From contig NZ_QLYZ01000019.1 in the NCBI RefSeq assembly GCF_003350325.1, forward strand, positions 32,457 to 96,456: DNA of 64,000 nt, written 5' to 3'. The notes beneath the pieces are model-generated. The model saw only the letters and a program-made list of their open reading frames with translations. It did no database searches and was not told the origin of the DNA. Below are positions 1 to 9,690 of the stretch, one piece after another. The translations under genes and the position numbers were made by a program. Each line of letters starts with the position of its first letter. Position 1 is the first letter of the stretch. Source of the DNA: Vibrio rhodolitus (GTDB lineage: Bacteria > Pseudomonadota > Gammaproteobacteria > Enterobacterales > Vibrionaceae).

Positions 1-1
1 T

Positions 2-997
2 ATTGATTACCAGCAGACGCCGGTAGCATCTCAACCTAAATGGAAGAGCTGGTTTGGTAAAAAAGAGCTGCAACCGCAAGCGCCTCAAGGACTTTATTTT
101 TGGGGCGGTGTAGGGCGCGGAAAAACCTATTTAATGGATACCTTTTATGATGCGCTCCCGAGCGACAAAAAAATGCGCGTCCATTTTCACCGCTTTATGC
201 TGCGAGTTCATGATGAGCTAAATAGCTTAGGCGATACCAGCGACCCGCTGAATGTGGTGGCGGACAAATTTAAACAGCAAGCGGATATCATCTGTTTCGA
301 TGAGTTTTTTGTCTCGGATATTACCGACGCAATGATACTAGGCACCTTATTTCAAGCTCTGTTTGAACGAGGCGTCATTCTGGTTGCCACATCTAATATC
401 CCTCCGCATGATCTCTATCGTAATGGCTTACAACGGGCGCGCTTTTTACCTGCGATCGCGCTAATTGAGCAGAATTGCCTGATCATGAATGTCGATAGTG
501 GCATCGATTATCGCTTGAGGACCTTAGAGCAAGCGGAGATTTATCATTATCCCATTGATCAGGTGGCACACGACAACATGCAGCGTTATTACTCGCAATT
601 GGTTGGTGAGGGTAAGAGCAGTAGTAGTGAAATTGAGATCAACCATCGTCAAATTGCGGTAGAAAAAGCCGCTGATGGCGTATTGCACGCAACTTTTGCC
701 CAGCTTTGCCAAACCGCACGCAGTCAAAATGATTACATTGAGTTGTCGCGTATCTATCACACAGTGTTGCTTTCTGAGGTAGCGCAAATGGATCACAGTA
801 TCGATGATGCGGCACGCCGCTTTATTGCATTGGTGGATGAGTTTTACGAGCGCAACGTCAAGCTAATCATCTCTGCGGAAGTCGAATTAGCAGCGCTTTA
901 TACTAAAGGTCAGCTTGAGTTTGAATTTAAGCGTTGTATATCGCGTTTAACAGAGATGCAGAGCCATGATTACTTAGCGCTAGAGCATTTGGCCTAA
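2..997 (+). CDS. zapE: Cell division ATPase ZapE (AFG1-like), 5' end outside window
   Basis: This is the 3' part of an AFG1/ZapE-family P-loop ATPase; the frame is open from base 2 and the start codon lies before the window. A Walker A motif GGVGRGKT is encoded at 104-127, and a Walker B-like ICFDEF follows near base 290. ZapE associates with the FtsZ ring and is needed for division under low oxygen or high temperature in E. coli (family knowledge). The gene directly precedes rplM, the same order as in E. coli (yhcM-rplM). An internal ATG at 134 would cut off Walker A, so it is not the start. Confidence 0.93.
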   Translation: MDYQQTPVASQPKWKSWFGKKELQPQAPQGLYFWGGVGRGKTYLMDTFYDALPSDKKMRVHFHRFMLRVHDELNSLGDTSDPLNVVADKFKQQADIICFDEFFVSDITDAMILGTLFQALFERGVILVATSNIPPHDLYRNGLQRARFLPAIALIEQNCLIMNVDSGIDYRLRTLEQAEIYHYPIDQVAHDNMQRYYSQLVGEGKSSSSEIEINHRQIAVEKAADGVLHATFAQLCQTARSQNDYIELSRIYHTVLLSEVAQMDHSIDDAARRFIALVDEFYERNVKLIISAEVELAALYTKGQLEFEFKRCISRLTEMQSHDYLALEHLA

Positions 998-1054
998 GTA
1001 AACAATTTTTTCGCGATTAAGGTAAAAAGTGAGATCTTTCTTAAAAAAAAGAGA

Positions 1055-1082
1055 TGATTTTTTCAGCTCACTTCAATATAAT
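1055..1082 (+). promoter_or_regulatory. Candidate sigma-70 promoter of rplM-rpsI
   Basis: A perfect -10 hexamer TATAAT lies at 1077-1082. The -35 region (about 1055-1060, TGATTT) is weak. Transcription would start near 1089 and give a leader of about 155 nt before rplM. An A/T-rich stretch lies just upstream, as is common for ribosomal promoters. Confidence 0.5.
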
Positions 1083-1088
1083 CCTGCG

Positions 1089-1243
1089 ACCCACCGTTAC
1101 TGCAGACCTGATATCGAAGTTATTTCGGAATTTGGTCGAGAGTGCCAACCGCTCGAAGGGGTGATGACTGGGCTCTTAGACAGTGTGGGAGTACATGGGT
1201 ACTCCTGTAAAGTTTAAACTTAATTTAACGGGTTATTATTAGC
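1089..1243 (+). promoter_or_regulatory. Structured 5' leader of rplM (possible L13 autoregulatory site)
   Basis: No protein gene fits between zapE and rplM. The leader contains a perfect inverted repeat, GGAGTAC at 1188-1194 and GTACTCC at 1199-1205, with an ATGG loop, 38 nt before the rplM start. In E. coli, L13 represses its own operon by binding the rplM leader (established); that this hairpin is the Vibrio equivalent is inference. It has no T-tract, so it is not a terminator. Confidence 0.45.
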
Positions 1244-1672
1244 ATGAAAACTTTCGTTGCTAAACCAGAAACTGTAAAACGCGACTGGTACGTTGTAGAC
1301 GCTGAAGGTAAAACTCTTGGCCGTCTAGCAAGTGAAATTGCATCTCGCCTACGTGGCAAACACAAAGCTGAATACACTCCACACTGTGACGCTGGTGACT
1401 ACATCATCGTTATCAATGCGGAAAAAGTTGCTGTAACTGGTAACAAAGCTAAAGACAAAGTGTACTACCGTCACTCTGAGTTCCCTGGTGGTCTTAAATC
1501 AATCACTTTTGAAAAGCTGATCGATCGTAAGCCAGAAATGGTTCTTGAACTAGCGGTTAAAGGTATGCTACCACGTGGTCCTCTAGGCCGTGCTATGTAC
1601 CGTAAGCTAAAAGTTTACGCTGGCGCTGAGCACAACCATGCTGCTCAACAACCACAAGTACTAGACATCTAA
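1244..1672 (+). CDS. rplM: 50S ribosomal protein L13
   Basis: The 142-residue protein has the same length as E. coli L13 and matches it throughout (start [15 protein letters not shown], internal [19 protein letters not shown]). It is an early-assembling component of the large ribosomal subunit that binds 23S rRNA. It is the first gene of a two-gene operon with rpsI, 15 bp downstream. Codon choice is strongly biased, as expected for a highly expressed gene. The start is clear: the alignable N-terminus begins at this ATG. Confidence 0.99.
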   Translation: MKTFVAKPETVKRDWYVVDAEGKTLGRLASEIASRLRGKHKAEYTPHCDAGDYIIVINAEKVAVTGNKAKDKVYYRHSEFPGGLKSITFEKLIDRKPEMVLELAVKGMLPRGPLGRAMYRKLKVYAGAEHNHAAQQPQVLDI

Positions 1673-1687
1673 TCGGGGATTTCGAAA

Positions 1688-2080
1688 ATGGCAGAGAATC
1701 AATACTACGGCACTGGCCGTCGCAAAAGCTCAGCTGCACGTGTTTTCATCAAACCAGGCAGCGGCAACATCGTAATCAACAAGCGTAGCCTTGATGAGTA
1801 CTTCGGTCGTCCAACTTCTCGCATGGTTGTTAAACAACCTCTTGAGCTAGTTGAACTAACTGAGAAACTAGACCTATACGTTACTGTTAAAGGTGGCGGT
1901 ATTTCTGGTCAAGCTGGTGCGATCCGTCACGGTATCACACGTGCTCTAATGGAATACGATGAGTCTTTCCGTCCTGCTCTACGTGCAGCTGGTTACGTTA
2001 CTCGTGACGCTCGTTGCGTTGAACGTAAGAAAGTTGGTCTACGTAAAGCACGTCGTCGTCCACAGTTCTCTAAGCGTTAA
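1688..2080 (+). CDS. rpsI: 30S ribosomal protein S9
   Basis: The 130-residue protein matches S9 from end to end ([20 protein letters not shown] at the start, QFSKR at the end). The conserved basic C-terminal tail ending SKR reaches the P-site tRNA in the ribosome (family knowledge). A GGGGA ribosome binding site stands before the ATG. It is co-transcribed with rplM and followed by a strong terminator. Confidence 0.99.
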   Translation: MAENQYYGTGRRKSSAARVFIKPGSGNIVINKRSLDEYFGRPTSRMVVKQPLELVELTEKLDLYVTVKGGGISGQAGAIRHGITRALMEYDESFRPALRAAGYVTRDARCVERKKVGLRKARRRPQFSKR

Positions 2081-2125
2081 TCTTTTTACAAAGATTCGCT
2101 TCCAGTTTTACTGGATGTGGCTTCA

Positions 2126-2158
2126 AAAGCCTGGCTTTATGCCAGGCTTTTTGTTTTT
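2126..2158 (+). terminator. Rho-independent terminator after rpsI
   Basis: A perfect 10-bp stem, AAAGCCTGGC (2126-2135) with GCCAGGCTTT (2141-2150), has a TTTAT loop and a T-rich tail. A smaller hairpin (TCCAG/CTGGA, 2101-2115) precedes it. Confidence 0.92.
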
Positions 2159-2277
2159 CTGCGTAAAGTAAATCCTTTCCCCATCTCATCTTCAAAAATC
2201 CTCTCCACATCAATGTTCTGCTTTTGTGACGACTTTAGCGTTTGTATTCATAAATGTTGCAAAAAAGTAGCTTTACC

Positions 2278-2306
2278 TTGTCAAAAAGTAGGGTTTTAAT
2301 TATCAT
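2278..2306 (+). promoter_or_regulatory. Candidate sigma-70 promoter of petABC
   Basis: TTGTCA at 2278-2283 and TATCAT at 2301-2306 are separated by 17 bp. The position, about 97 bp before petA and beyond the rpsI terminator, fits the start of the petABC operon. Confidence 0.45.
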
Positions 2307-2402
2307 TTGCGCTCAAATAAATACAACAAAACTCAATTTGTTAGCCATGCTCTTGGTAAGGAATAACAATAATCCATAAGGAGCAAATGGGAGAATGTTT
2401 GG

Positions 2403-2996
2403 ATGAGCAATGCGCCTTTAAATAACGGTCGCAGACGCTTTCTGACTGCTACAACTGCGGTTGTGGGTGGTTTGGGAGCAGCAGCGGTTGCCGTGCCTTT
2501 TATTAAATCTTGGAACCCAAGTGAAAAAGCGAAAGCAGCAGGTGCCCCAGTTGAAGTTGATATCAGCAAGCTGGAAGAGGGGCAAATGGTGCGTGTGGAG
2601 TGGCGAGGTAAACCTGTATGGGTGGTTCGTCGTGCACAGACTGTAGTCGACACACTAAAAGATCTTGATAGCCAACTCAGTGACCCAGCATCTGGCGTTG
2701 AGCAGCAACCTGTTTACGCACAGAACGCCTACCGTTCAATTAAACCGGAATACTTCGTTGCCGTAGGTATTTGTACTCACCTTGGCTGTTCTCCAACCTA
2801 TTTGCCTGACAGTTTCAATGAGCAGGTTCAAGGTGTGAAATCGGGCTTCTTCTGCCCATGTCACGGTTCAAAATTCGATATGGCTGGACGCGTATTTGCA
2901 GGCGTACCGGCACCATATAACTTGGTTGTGCCTAAGCATATGTACTTAAGCGATACCAAGATCATGATCGGTGTTGATGAAGAAGGGGAGGCATAA
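2403..2996 (+). CDS. petA: Ubiquinol-cytochrome c reductase Rieske iron-sulfur subunit
   Basis: This is the [2Fe-2S] subunit of the cytochrome bc1 complex, which passes one electron from ubiquinol to cytochrome c1 on the periplasmic face. The 197-residue protein has a twin-arginine signal-anchor (NNGRRRFL, residues 8-14, then a hydrophobic helix to about 33). The cluster ligands sit in CTHLGC (C124, H126) and CPCHGS (C151, H154), with C129 and C153 available for the stabilising disulfide. The stop codon overlaps the petB start in TAATG. It is the first of three co-transcribed bc1 genes. Confidence 0.98.
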   Translation: MSNAPLNNGRRRFLTATTAVVGGLGAAAVAVPFIKSWNPSEKAKAAGAPVEVDISKLEEGQMVRVEWRGKPVWVVRRAQTVVDTLKDLDSQLSDPASGVEQQPVYAQNAYRSIKPEYFVAVGICTHLGCSPTYLPDSFNEQVQGVKSGFFCPCHGSKFDMAGRVFAGVPAPYNLVVPKHMYLSDTKIMIGVDEEGEA

Positions 2997-4261
2997 TGCA
3001 AGCTCTACTGGATTGGGTAGAAAAACGCTTACCCGCAATGAATGCGTACAAGAAGCACCTTTCTGAATATCCAATGCCAAAGAACTTTAACTTTTGGTAT
3101 TTATTCGGCTCACTCGCGATGTTGGTGCTTGTTAACCAGATCCTGACCGGGATTTGGCTAACCATGAGCTACGTGCCTTCTGGTGAGGGCGCATTTGCTT
3201 CGATTGAATACATCATGCGTGATGTGGAATACGGTTGGTTGCTGCGTTACATGCACTCAACTGGCGCATCAGCATTCTTCGTTGTTGTTTACCTGCACAT
3301 GTTCCGTGGTTTGATCTACGGCTCATACCAGAAACCACGTGAGCTACTGTGGGTATTTGGTATGTTGATCTTCCTTGTGTTGATGGCTGAAGCCTTCATG
3401 GGCTACCTACTACCATGGGGACAAATGTCTTACTGGGGTGCTCAGGTAATCATTTCGCTATTTGGCGCGATTCCGGTTATCGGTGATGACCTAACACTTT
3501 GGATTCGTGGTGACTACGTTATTTCAGGCGCAACGCTAAACCGTTTCTTTGCCCTACACGTAATCGCTCTACCAATCGTTCTACTACTGCTTATTGTGCT
3601 GCACGTATTGGCGCTGCACGAAGTGGGTTCAAACAACCCTGATGGTATCGAGACCAAACTGCCAAAAGGCACGATGGGCGAAGATTACCAAACTCAGTTC
3701 AAGTTCCACGATTACTACGCGAAGAAGTACGACATTATCGATTCTATCCCGTTCCATCCTTACGGCACGGTAAAAGACTTGGTGGGTGTCGCAGGCTTCC
3801 TGTTCTTGTTCTGTTACGTACTGTTCTTTAACCCAGAGATGGGCGGTTACTTCCTTGAGCCACCTAACTTTGAAGCGGCTAACCCGCTGAAAACACCTGA
3901 GCATATCGCTCCTGTTTGGTATTTTACGCCGTTCTACGCAATTCTACGTGCGGTTCCAGACAAGCTGATTGGTGTTATTGCAATGGGCGCGTCAATTGCG
4001 GTGCTGTTTATCTTGCCTTGGCTTGACCGTTGTAAAGTTCGCTCTTACCGCTACCGCAGTAAGTTCCACTTGTTCAATATCATCCAGTTCACCATTAGTT
4101 TCATCGCGCTGGGTGTCTTAGGTGCACTCCCAGCAACAGATTTGTATACCTTACTGGCTAGAATCTTCAGCTTAGGTTACTTCATGTTCTTCGTTCTACT
4201 GTTCTTCTACAGCAAAAACGAAGCGACGAAACCATTACCAGAGAGGGTGACATTCAAATGA
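2996..4261 (+). CDS. petB: Cytochrome b subunit of the bc1 complex
   Basis: This is the membrane subunit that carries hemes bL and bH and the two quinone sites. The 421-residue protein has about eight membrane helices. Two histidine pairs on helices B and D match the heme ligands: H87/H101 and H188/H203. The quinol-oxidation loop reads PVWY (in HIAPVWYFTPFY) instead of the mitochondrial PEWY; I recall PVWY as a normal gammaproteobacterial variant. It starts inside the petA stop codon and overlaps petC by 4 bp, which indicates translational coupling. Confidence 0.98.
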   Translation: MQALLDWVEKRLPAMNAYKKHLSEYPMPKNFNFWYLFGSLAMLVLVNQILTGIWLTMSYVPSGEGAFASIEYIMRDVEYGWLLRYMHSTGASAFFVVVYLHMFRGLIYGSYQKPRELLWVFGMLIFLVLMAEAFMGYLLPWGQMSYWGAQVIISLFGAIPVIGDDLTLWIRGDYVISGATLNRFFALHVIALPIVLLLLIVLHVLALHEVGSNNPDGIETKLPKGTMGEDYQTQFKFHDYYAKKYDIIDSIPFHPYGTVKDLVGVAGFLFLFCYVLFFNPEMGGYFLEPPNFEAANPLKTPEHIAPVWYFTPFYAILRAVPDKLIGVIAMGASIAVLFILPWLDRCKVRSYRYRSKFHLFNIIQFTISFIALGVLGALPATDLYTLLARIFSLGYFMFFVLLFFYSKNEATKPLPERVTFK

Positions 4262-4995
4262 AAAAGTGGATTTTAGTTTTGTTTGCTATGTTGCCATCAT
4301 TGGCGATGGCAGCGGGCGCAAACGTACCTTTAGACAAAGCAAACAACGATCTGACTGACCAAGCATCACTGCAAAATGGCGCTAAGCTATTTATGAACTA
4401 CTGTTTTGCTTGTCACTCAACCCAGTATCAGCGTTACGAGCGTGTTGCGCGTGACATTGGTATCCCAGTTGATTTGATGAAAGATAACCTGATGTTTGAT
4501 CCGAATGCTAAAGTCGGTGATCTGATGGAAAACGCGATGCCAGAGAAGCAAGCGGCTAAATGGTTTGGTGGCCCTGCGCCAGATTTAACCTTAGTGGCTC
4601 GTGTTCGTGGTACGGATTGGCTATACACTTACTTGCGCTCATTCTATGAGGATCCTTCGCGTCCATTCGGCGTGAACAATGTGGTCTTCCCAAGTGTGGG
4701 TATGCCACATGTGCTGGAAGAGCTACAAGGTATTCCTACACCAATTATGGGCACGAAAGTGGTTGATGGTGAAGAGGTACAAGTTGTGGTTGGTATCGAG
4801 ACAGATGGTTCAGGTGAGCTAAACTCAGAAGAGTACGATGATGCTGTTCGTGATTTGGTTAACTTCCTTGAGTATTCTGGCGACCCAGTGAAACTTGAAC
4901 GTCACACCTTAGGTTGGTGGGTAATGGGCTTCTTAGTCATCTTCACTATCGTGGTGGTGCTGCTCAAGAAAGAGTATTGGCGTGATGTGCATTAA
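4258..4995 (+). CDS. petC: Cytochrome c1 subunit of the bc1 complex
   Basis: This is the heme c subunit that accepts electrons from the Rieske protein and hands them to soluble cytochrome c. The 245-residue protein has a cleavable signal peptide (residues 1-18, ending AMA), one CXXCH heme site CFACH (C49, C52, H53) and a C-terminal membrane anchor (GWWVMGFLVIFTIVVVLL, about residues 220-237) followed by a short charged tail. The ATG overlaps the petB stop. It is the last gene of the operon and a terminator follows. Confidence 0.98.
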   Translation: MKKWILVLFAMLPSLAMAAGANVPLDKANNDLTDQASLQNGAKLFMNYCFACHSTQYQRYERVARDIGIPVDLMKDNLMFDPNAKVGDLMENAMPEKQAAKWFGGPAPDLTLVARVRGTDWLYTYLRSFYEDPSRPFGVNNVVFPSVGMPHVLEELQGIPTPIMGTKVVDGEEVQVVVGIETDGSGELNSEEYDDAVRDLVNFLEYSGDPVKLERHTLGWWVMGFLVIFTIVVVLLKKEYWRDVH

Positions 4996-5037
4996 TTGTG
5001 CTATCATGTCGTGCTAATTACCATATTTGACTGTTTA

Positions 5038-5066
5038 CAATGGAGGCTTAGCCTCCATTGTTTTTT
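5038..5066 (+). terminator. Rho-independent terminator after petC
   Basis: A perfect 10-bp stem, CAATGGAGGC (5038-5047) with GCCTCCATTG (5051-5060), has a TTA loop and six T residues at 5061-5066. It separates petABC from sspAB. Confidence 0.93.
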
Positions 5067-5093
5067 ATTTCTGTAAGTGTGCTGGAGGGCTCC

Positions 5094-5729
5094 ATGGCTG
5101 TAGCTGCCAATAAACGTTCTGTGATGACTCTATTCTCAAGTGCATCTGATATGTATAGCCATCAGGTGCGTATTGTTCTCGCTGAAAAGGGCGTAAGCGT
5201 TGAGGTTGAGCTAGTTGATGAAGCGAACTTGCCTGCGGAATTGATTGAGTTAAACCCATACAAAACTGTTCCAACTCTGGTTGATCGCGAGCTAGCTCTA
5301 TATGACTCAAAAATCATCATGGAGTACCTAGATGAGCGTTTCCCTCATCCACCTCTAATGCCTGTTTACCCAGTTGCTCGTGGTAACAGCCGTCTAATGA
5401 TCTACCGTATCGAAAAGAACTGGTACTCACTAGCAGAGAAAGTGGTAAATGGTACAGCGGAAGAATCAGAAGCTGCGCGTAACAAACTACGCAACGACCT
5501 ACTAACACTAGGTCCAGTATTTGCAGAATTTGAATACTTCATGAGCGAAGAGTTCAGCCTAATCGACTGTTACCTAGCACCGCTACTATGGCGTTTGCCT
5601 CAACTAGGTATCGATCTAGTAGGTCCTGGTTCTAAAGAACTAAAAGTGTACATGAACCGTGTATTTGAGCGTGATTCATTCCTAGCTTCACTAACGGAAG
5701 CTGAACGTGAAATGCGTCTAGTTCGTTAA
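5094..5729 (+). CDS. sspA: Stringent starvation protein A
   Basis: SspA is a glutathione-S-transferase-fold protein that binds RNA polymerase and changes promoter choice during starvation and acid stress. The 211-residue product begins MAVAANKRSVMTLFS, which is nearly identical to the E. coli N-terminus; this fixes the ATG at 5094 instead of an in-frame ATG 36 bp upstream. The N-terminal thioredoxin-like domain (about residues 10-85) and the helical C-terminal domain are both present. GGAGGG precedes the start. sspB follows 10 bp downstream, forming the usual sspAB operon. Confidence 0.97.
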   Translation: MAVAANKRSVMTLFSSASDMYSHQVRIVLAEKGVSVEVELVDEANLPAELIELNPYKTVPTLVDRELALYDSKIIMEYLDERFPHPPLMPVYPVARGNSRLMIYRIEKNWYSLAEKVVNGTAEESEAARNKLRNDLLTLGPVFAEFEYFMSEEFSLIDCYLAPLLWRLPQLGIDLVGPGSKELKVYMNRVFERDSFLASLTEAEREMRLVR

Positions 5730-5739
5730 TATTGCGCGC

Positions 5740-6225
5740 ATGGATATTTCTAATATGACACCACGCCGACCATATTTGCTTCGCGCATTTTATGATTGGC
5801 TGGTGGATAACGATCTCACTCCTCACCTTGTTGTTGCGGCAACTTTGCCTGGTGTTCGTGTTCCTGAAGAATTTGTTCAAGATGGACAAATTATTCTTAA
5901 CGTGGCACCTCGCGCAGTCGGCAACTTGCAGTTAGGTGATGATGAAATCACTTTTAATGCTCGCTTTAGCGGACGTCCACATCTAGTGATTGTGCCTCTT
6001 TATGCTGTTCAAGCAATTTATGCGCGCGAAAATGGCGCGGGTACGATGTTTGACCCTGAAGAAGCCTACATGGATGTGTTTGACGACGCAGAGGATGGTT
6101 ACATCGAAGAAGTAGAAGAAGGCTCTAGTCTGTCTCTTGCCGAAGAGTCAGTGGAAGAGAGTGCTTCATTTGATGATGAACCACCAAGACCAAAAGGACG
6201 TCCTAGCCTACGTGTGGTGAAGTAG
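5740..6225 (+). CDS. sspB: ClpXP protease specificity-enhancing factor SspB
   Basis: SspB is the adaptor that delivers ssrA-tagged peptides to ClpXP. The 161-residue protein has the folded substrate-binding domain (residues 1-110, TPRRPYLLRAFYDWL and RAVGNLQLGDDEI), then a long acidic linker (about 115-150) and the short C-terminal ClpX-binding tail ending GRPSLRVVK, close to the E. coli tail. The start is set by the conserved MD..TPRRPY N-terminus. It is the second gene of the sspAB operon. Confidence 0.97.
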   Translation: MDISNMTPRRPYLLRAFYDWLVDNDLTPHLVVAATLPGVRVPEEFVQDGQIILNVAPRAVGNLQLGDDEITFNARFSGRPHLVIVPLYAVQAIYARENGAGTMFDPEEAYMDVFDDAEDGYIEEVEEGSSLSLAEESVEESASFDDEPPRPKGRPSLRVVK

Positions 6226-6247
6226 CACTTGGCTTAACGTTATAAAT

Positions 6248-6276
6248 AAAAAGCAGCGTATTTACGCTGCTTTTTT
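6248..6276. terminator. Bidirectional terminator between sspB and dolP
   Basis: GCAGCGTA (6253-6260) pairs with TACGCTGC (6263-6270). The stem is flanked by A residues on the left and T residues on the right, so it can end transcription from both convergent operons. Confidence 0.9.
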
Positions 6277-6292
6277 GATCGTGACGGAAAAG

Positions 6293-6862
6293 TTATTCGC
6301 CGTATTGGAAGGCTTTAATCACTTGTTTTACGCCGGAAATATTACGCGCAATCTCCGCAGCTTGATCGGCATGCTCACGTGAGACATAACCAAATAAGAA
6401 CACTTCTCTATCTTCAGTGATCACTTTGATTTTAGTGCTACTCAATTGCTTATCAGTCACTAACGCTGATTTTACCTTGGTAGTGATCCAGCTGTCGTGG
6501 CTCACTTCACCAATTGAGAGTGGCTGCTTGATGCGCACTTGATTATGAACTTGTTCCAAGCCAGGTACTTTGCGAGCTTGCTGTTCAAACTCATTCAGTA
6601 ACTGTTGGTTGCTTGCTTGCCCCATCAATACGACTGTACCTTGATAAGAGCTTGCGCTGACTCGTAGTTGACCACGATATGGCGCTTTGTTGGTTAAACC
6701 CGCAACCTCAAACTCTATATTGTTATCATTCCAGATCTCTTTGGTGGTTCGAGTATCCGTAACGATATTGACTGTCGTTGCCGCACCAGCAACAAACAGT
6801 CCAGCACATCCAGTGCTAGAGAGGAGAACTAAGCTAACAAATAGGGCTTTAACAAATTTCAT
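6293..6862 (-). CDS. dolP: Outer-membrane lipoprotein with two BON domains (DolP family)
   Basis: The 189-residue protein has a lipoprotein signal peptide with lipobox STGC (Cys at about residue 19) and two BON domains (about 45-110 and 120-188). In E. coli DolP (formerly YraP) sits at the division site, supports outer-membrane integrity and influences BamA. The identification rests on the domain layout and on the gene order lpoA-yraN-diaA-dolP, the same as in E. coli. The start is 4 bp after the diaA stop. Other BON proteins such as OsmY lack the lipobox, so they fit less well. Confidence 0.92.
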   Translation of the reverse strand: MKFVKALFVSLVLLSSTGCAGLFVAGAATTVNIVTDTRTTKEIWNDNNIEFEVAGLTNKAPYRGQLRVSASSYQGTVVLMGQASNQQLLNEFEQQARKVPGLEQVHNQVRIKQPLSIGEVSHDSWITTKVKSALVTDKQLSSTKIKVITEDREVFLFGYVSREHADQAAEIARNISGVKQVIKAFQYGE

Positions 6863-6866
6863 TGAA

Positions 6867-7460
<594 letters not shown>

Positions 7461-7829
7461 TTATCCTTGCGTAATTGCGTTTTTTATCCATTCTACTTGT
7501 TTACCATTTTGATGAATAGCCACTAAGTCAAAACGAATATCGGTTGAATGTATGGACAGTCCTTGTTTAAGGAGCCACAAATTGGCTGCCTTGATTAGCC
7601 TTTGCTGTTTAATGAACGTAACAGTCTCTGCAGCATGTCCATAATGTTGATTTTTACGATAACGCACTTCAACAAAGACAATGCTTTGTCCATCTTGCAT
7701 TATCAGATCGAGCTCTCCGCCTTTGATGCGAAAGTTTCGGCCCAGACAAGTGAGCCCACAAGCGGACAAATATTGTTCCGCTTGTGACTCAAAGAACAAT
7801 CCTTTACTGAGCTTGCTCAGCAGCGCCAT
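7461..7829 (-). CDS. yraN: UPF0102 family protein YraN
   Basis: The 122-residue product belongs to the UPF0102 family, which has an endonuclease-like fold. Visible motifs are GGELDLIMQDG (about 38-48) and IVFVEVRYRKN (about 50-60), the arrangement of E-D-ExK-type nuclease residues. Its role is not established. I chose the ATG at 7829 (MALLSKLSKGLF); a longer frame to 7871 would reach further into lpoA and lacks family similarity. Even so, the gene overlaps the lpoA 3' end by 26 bp. Confidence 0.9.
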   Translation of the reverse strand: MALLSKLSKGLFFESQAEQYLSACGLTCLGRNFRIKGGELDLIMQDGQSIVFVEVRYRKNQHYGHAAETVTFIKQQRLIKAANLWLLKQGLSIHSTDIRFDLVAIHQNGKQVEWIKNAITQG

Positions 7830-9627
7830 GTTCTGCCCAGCTAATTTCACGCTGTACCACACAGTGGTCATCGATGCTCAACACGCCCGTATTACCTTGT
7901 ACGGTTGCACCGTGAATCACTTTCATCTGTGGCAGTTGCTCCATTAACAAGTAAGCATCCATCCCGAGCGCTTGTAGGCGTTTCTCTGCGTTAGAACCTT
8001 TTGGCCACATTTGGTTCATTTGCGCTTCGATTGCTGAGTTAGGTTGGATCAGCAGTGGAATGTCACTGTACATCACGCCGGTAAGATCTTCGTACTGTTG
8101 ACGACCGCTGTTGCTGCGAGAATTTGAGAACAGCTTTGGTGGATTGGTATCTGGGTTAATCGCCACTTCAATAAATGGCTTGATTAGCGTCAGTTCACTG
8201 CTGCCCGCGACGATATAGACCGCATCAATATCACGACGGCTACGAGGTTGGCTTTCAAGCGAAATACCTAATAGAGATTCCATCTGTGCGATATGCTGTT
8301 GGCTATCTTGCAAGCCAAATGCGGTATTGATGTTGCGTTGCAGTTGGCGTTTGTCTGTAAACAGATTAACGGCTACTTTATTGCTGCTGTATTTGTTCCA
8401 CTCTTGATCAAATGCTTCTACCACACGCTGACCGAGGCGACCTTGCGGCGCTAAAATAAGCGGGTAGCGATAGCCTTGCTCAAACAGATGTTTTGCAGCT
8501 TGGGCAACTTCTTGCTCTGGTGACAGCGCTAGGTAACAAATGTTGGTGCCAGATTGAACGTCATCAGGAATATTCAGCGCAAGCATCGGTAGGGGAGCGC
8601 CCGTTGCGGTTTGTGCTTGTTGCAGCGCAGCAATGTTACCTTTGATTAAAGGACCGACAACAAAGTCGATATTCTTATCAATGAAGGTTTGTTGCAGCGT
8701 CGCAGGATCGTTAACGTTGGTATCAATCACCGTCAGAGTCGCATTCGGATCGCGCTGCTCATCATTCATCATTTGTAAGATGAAACCATCACGTATTAGC
8801 TGTGCTTGCTTGGCAAATTTGCCTGACAGCGGCAGAAGCAGTGCTGTATTGAGCGGTTTGGTGATCTCAAGATTTAAGATTTCTTGAATCGACTGTGGCG
8901 TGTAAAGCGCCGCTGGGTGGCTTGGATTTTCAGCCAACCATTGCTCTAAAGTACGCTTTAGCTGCGGAACATTGTTCGCCAGTGTGGCTTGATAGACAGC
9001 AAGTTGCAGCCAACCATCAAACTCAGCTTCGTTAACGGGTACCGAAAACTGGGTAATTTCCTCTTCTGAGTACTGGCTTAGGTTTTCCCAGATCCCTTGT
9101 GCTAGATAAGGCTGCTGAGATTTATCTTCAAAGTTTGCCAGCTGTGATAGTTCACGTGCTGCGGCAAAGTAATTTTGCTGCTTGGCAAAAAGATCAGCAA
9201 GAAGCTGGTGGTAATCTTTCCATTGTTCATTGGCTAGGCGCCATGATGAACGGAAATTAAGCAGTTCACTTGCTTGCTCAAATTGCTCGTTGTTGTACAT
9301 CATTTGCGCACGAGCCAGTTGCCACTCGGCTTGTTGCATGTCGGTCAATGGTTGACGTGATAGGCGGTTTATCAGCAGCTGCGCTTGGTTTACGTCATTC
9401 GCCTCGACAGCGGCTTTGAGAGCCATGATCAGCCAATCACTCTGCAAACTGCCTTCGCTACTGTCTGCGCGCATCAGGTAGTTAGTCACAGATTGAGTTG
9501 GATCACTAGTGATATCGACCGTTCTTGGTGTCGATGAAGTAGACGAACACGCCGCTAAAACGACCGCGAGGGCTACAGGAGTGAGTAAGCGTGGTACACT
9601 TAATCGCTTTTGGTTATTCATGGCCAT
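7804..9627 (-). CDS. lpoA: Penicillin-binding protein activator LpoA
   Basis: LpoA is an outer-membrane lipoprotein that crosses the periplasm and activates the synthase PBP1A. From the ATG at 9627 the product is 607 residues: signal peptide with lipobox LAAC, an N-terminal helical TPR-like half, and a C-terminal half with the periplasmic-binding-protein fold (from about residue 255, NTALLLPLSGKFAKQAQLIR). I chose MAMNNQKRLSVPR as the start because it gives a proper lipoprotein signal; the longer frame to 9690 would abut rsmI and bury the signal. It heads the minus-strand operon lpoA-yraN-diaA-dolP. Confidence 0.94.
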   Translation of the reverse strand: MAMNNQKRLSVPRLLTPVALAVVLAACSSTSSTPRTVDITSDPTQSVTNYLMRADSSEGSLQSDWLIMALKAAVEANDVNQAQLLINRLSRQPLTDMQQAEWQLARAQMMYNNEQFEQASELLNFRSSWRLANEQWKDYHQLLADLFAKQQNYFAAARELSQLANFEDKSQQPYLAQGIWENLSQYSEEEITQFSVPVNEAEFDGWLQLAVYQATLANNVPQLKRTLEQWLAENPSHPAALYTPQSIQEILNLEITKPLNTALLLPLSGKFAKQAQLIRDGFILQMMNDEQRDPNATLTVIDTNVNDPATLQQTFIDKNIDFVVGPLIKGNIAALQQAQTATGAPLPMLALNIPDDVQSGTNICYLALSPEQEVAQAAKHLFEQGYRYPLILAPQGRLGQRVVEAFDQEWNKYSSNKVAVNLFTDKRQLQRNINTAFGLQDSQQHIAQMESLLGISLESQPRSRRDIDAVYIVAGSSELTLIKPFIEVAINPDTNPPKLFSNSRSNSGRQQYEDLTGVMYSDIPLLIQPNSAIEAQMNQMWPKGSNAEKRLQALGMDAYLLMEQLPQMKVIHGATVQGNTGVLSIDDHCVVQREISWAEHGAAEQAQ

Positions 9628-9690
9628 GAGTTCTTCGTTAATTCCGTATAAGATTATGTCTATATTAATCGTTGAAGTGATGCTAAACAA

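Noticed and set aside
1029..1217. 62-codon frame before rplM
   Set aside because: It lacks a convincing start signal and coincides with the structured rplM leader.
3910..3921. PVWY instead of PEWY in cytochrome b taken as a defect
   Set aside because: PVWY is, as far as I recall, a regular variant in gammaproteobacterial bc1 complexes, and all heme ligands are present.
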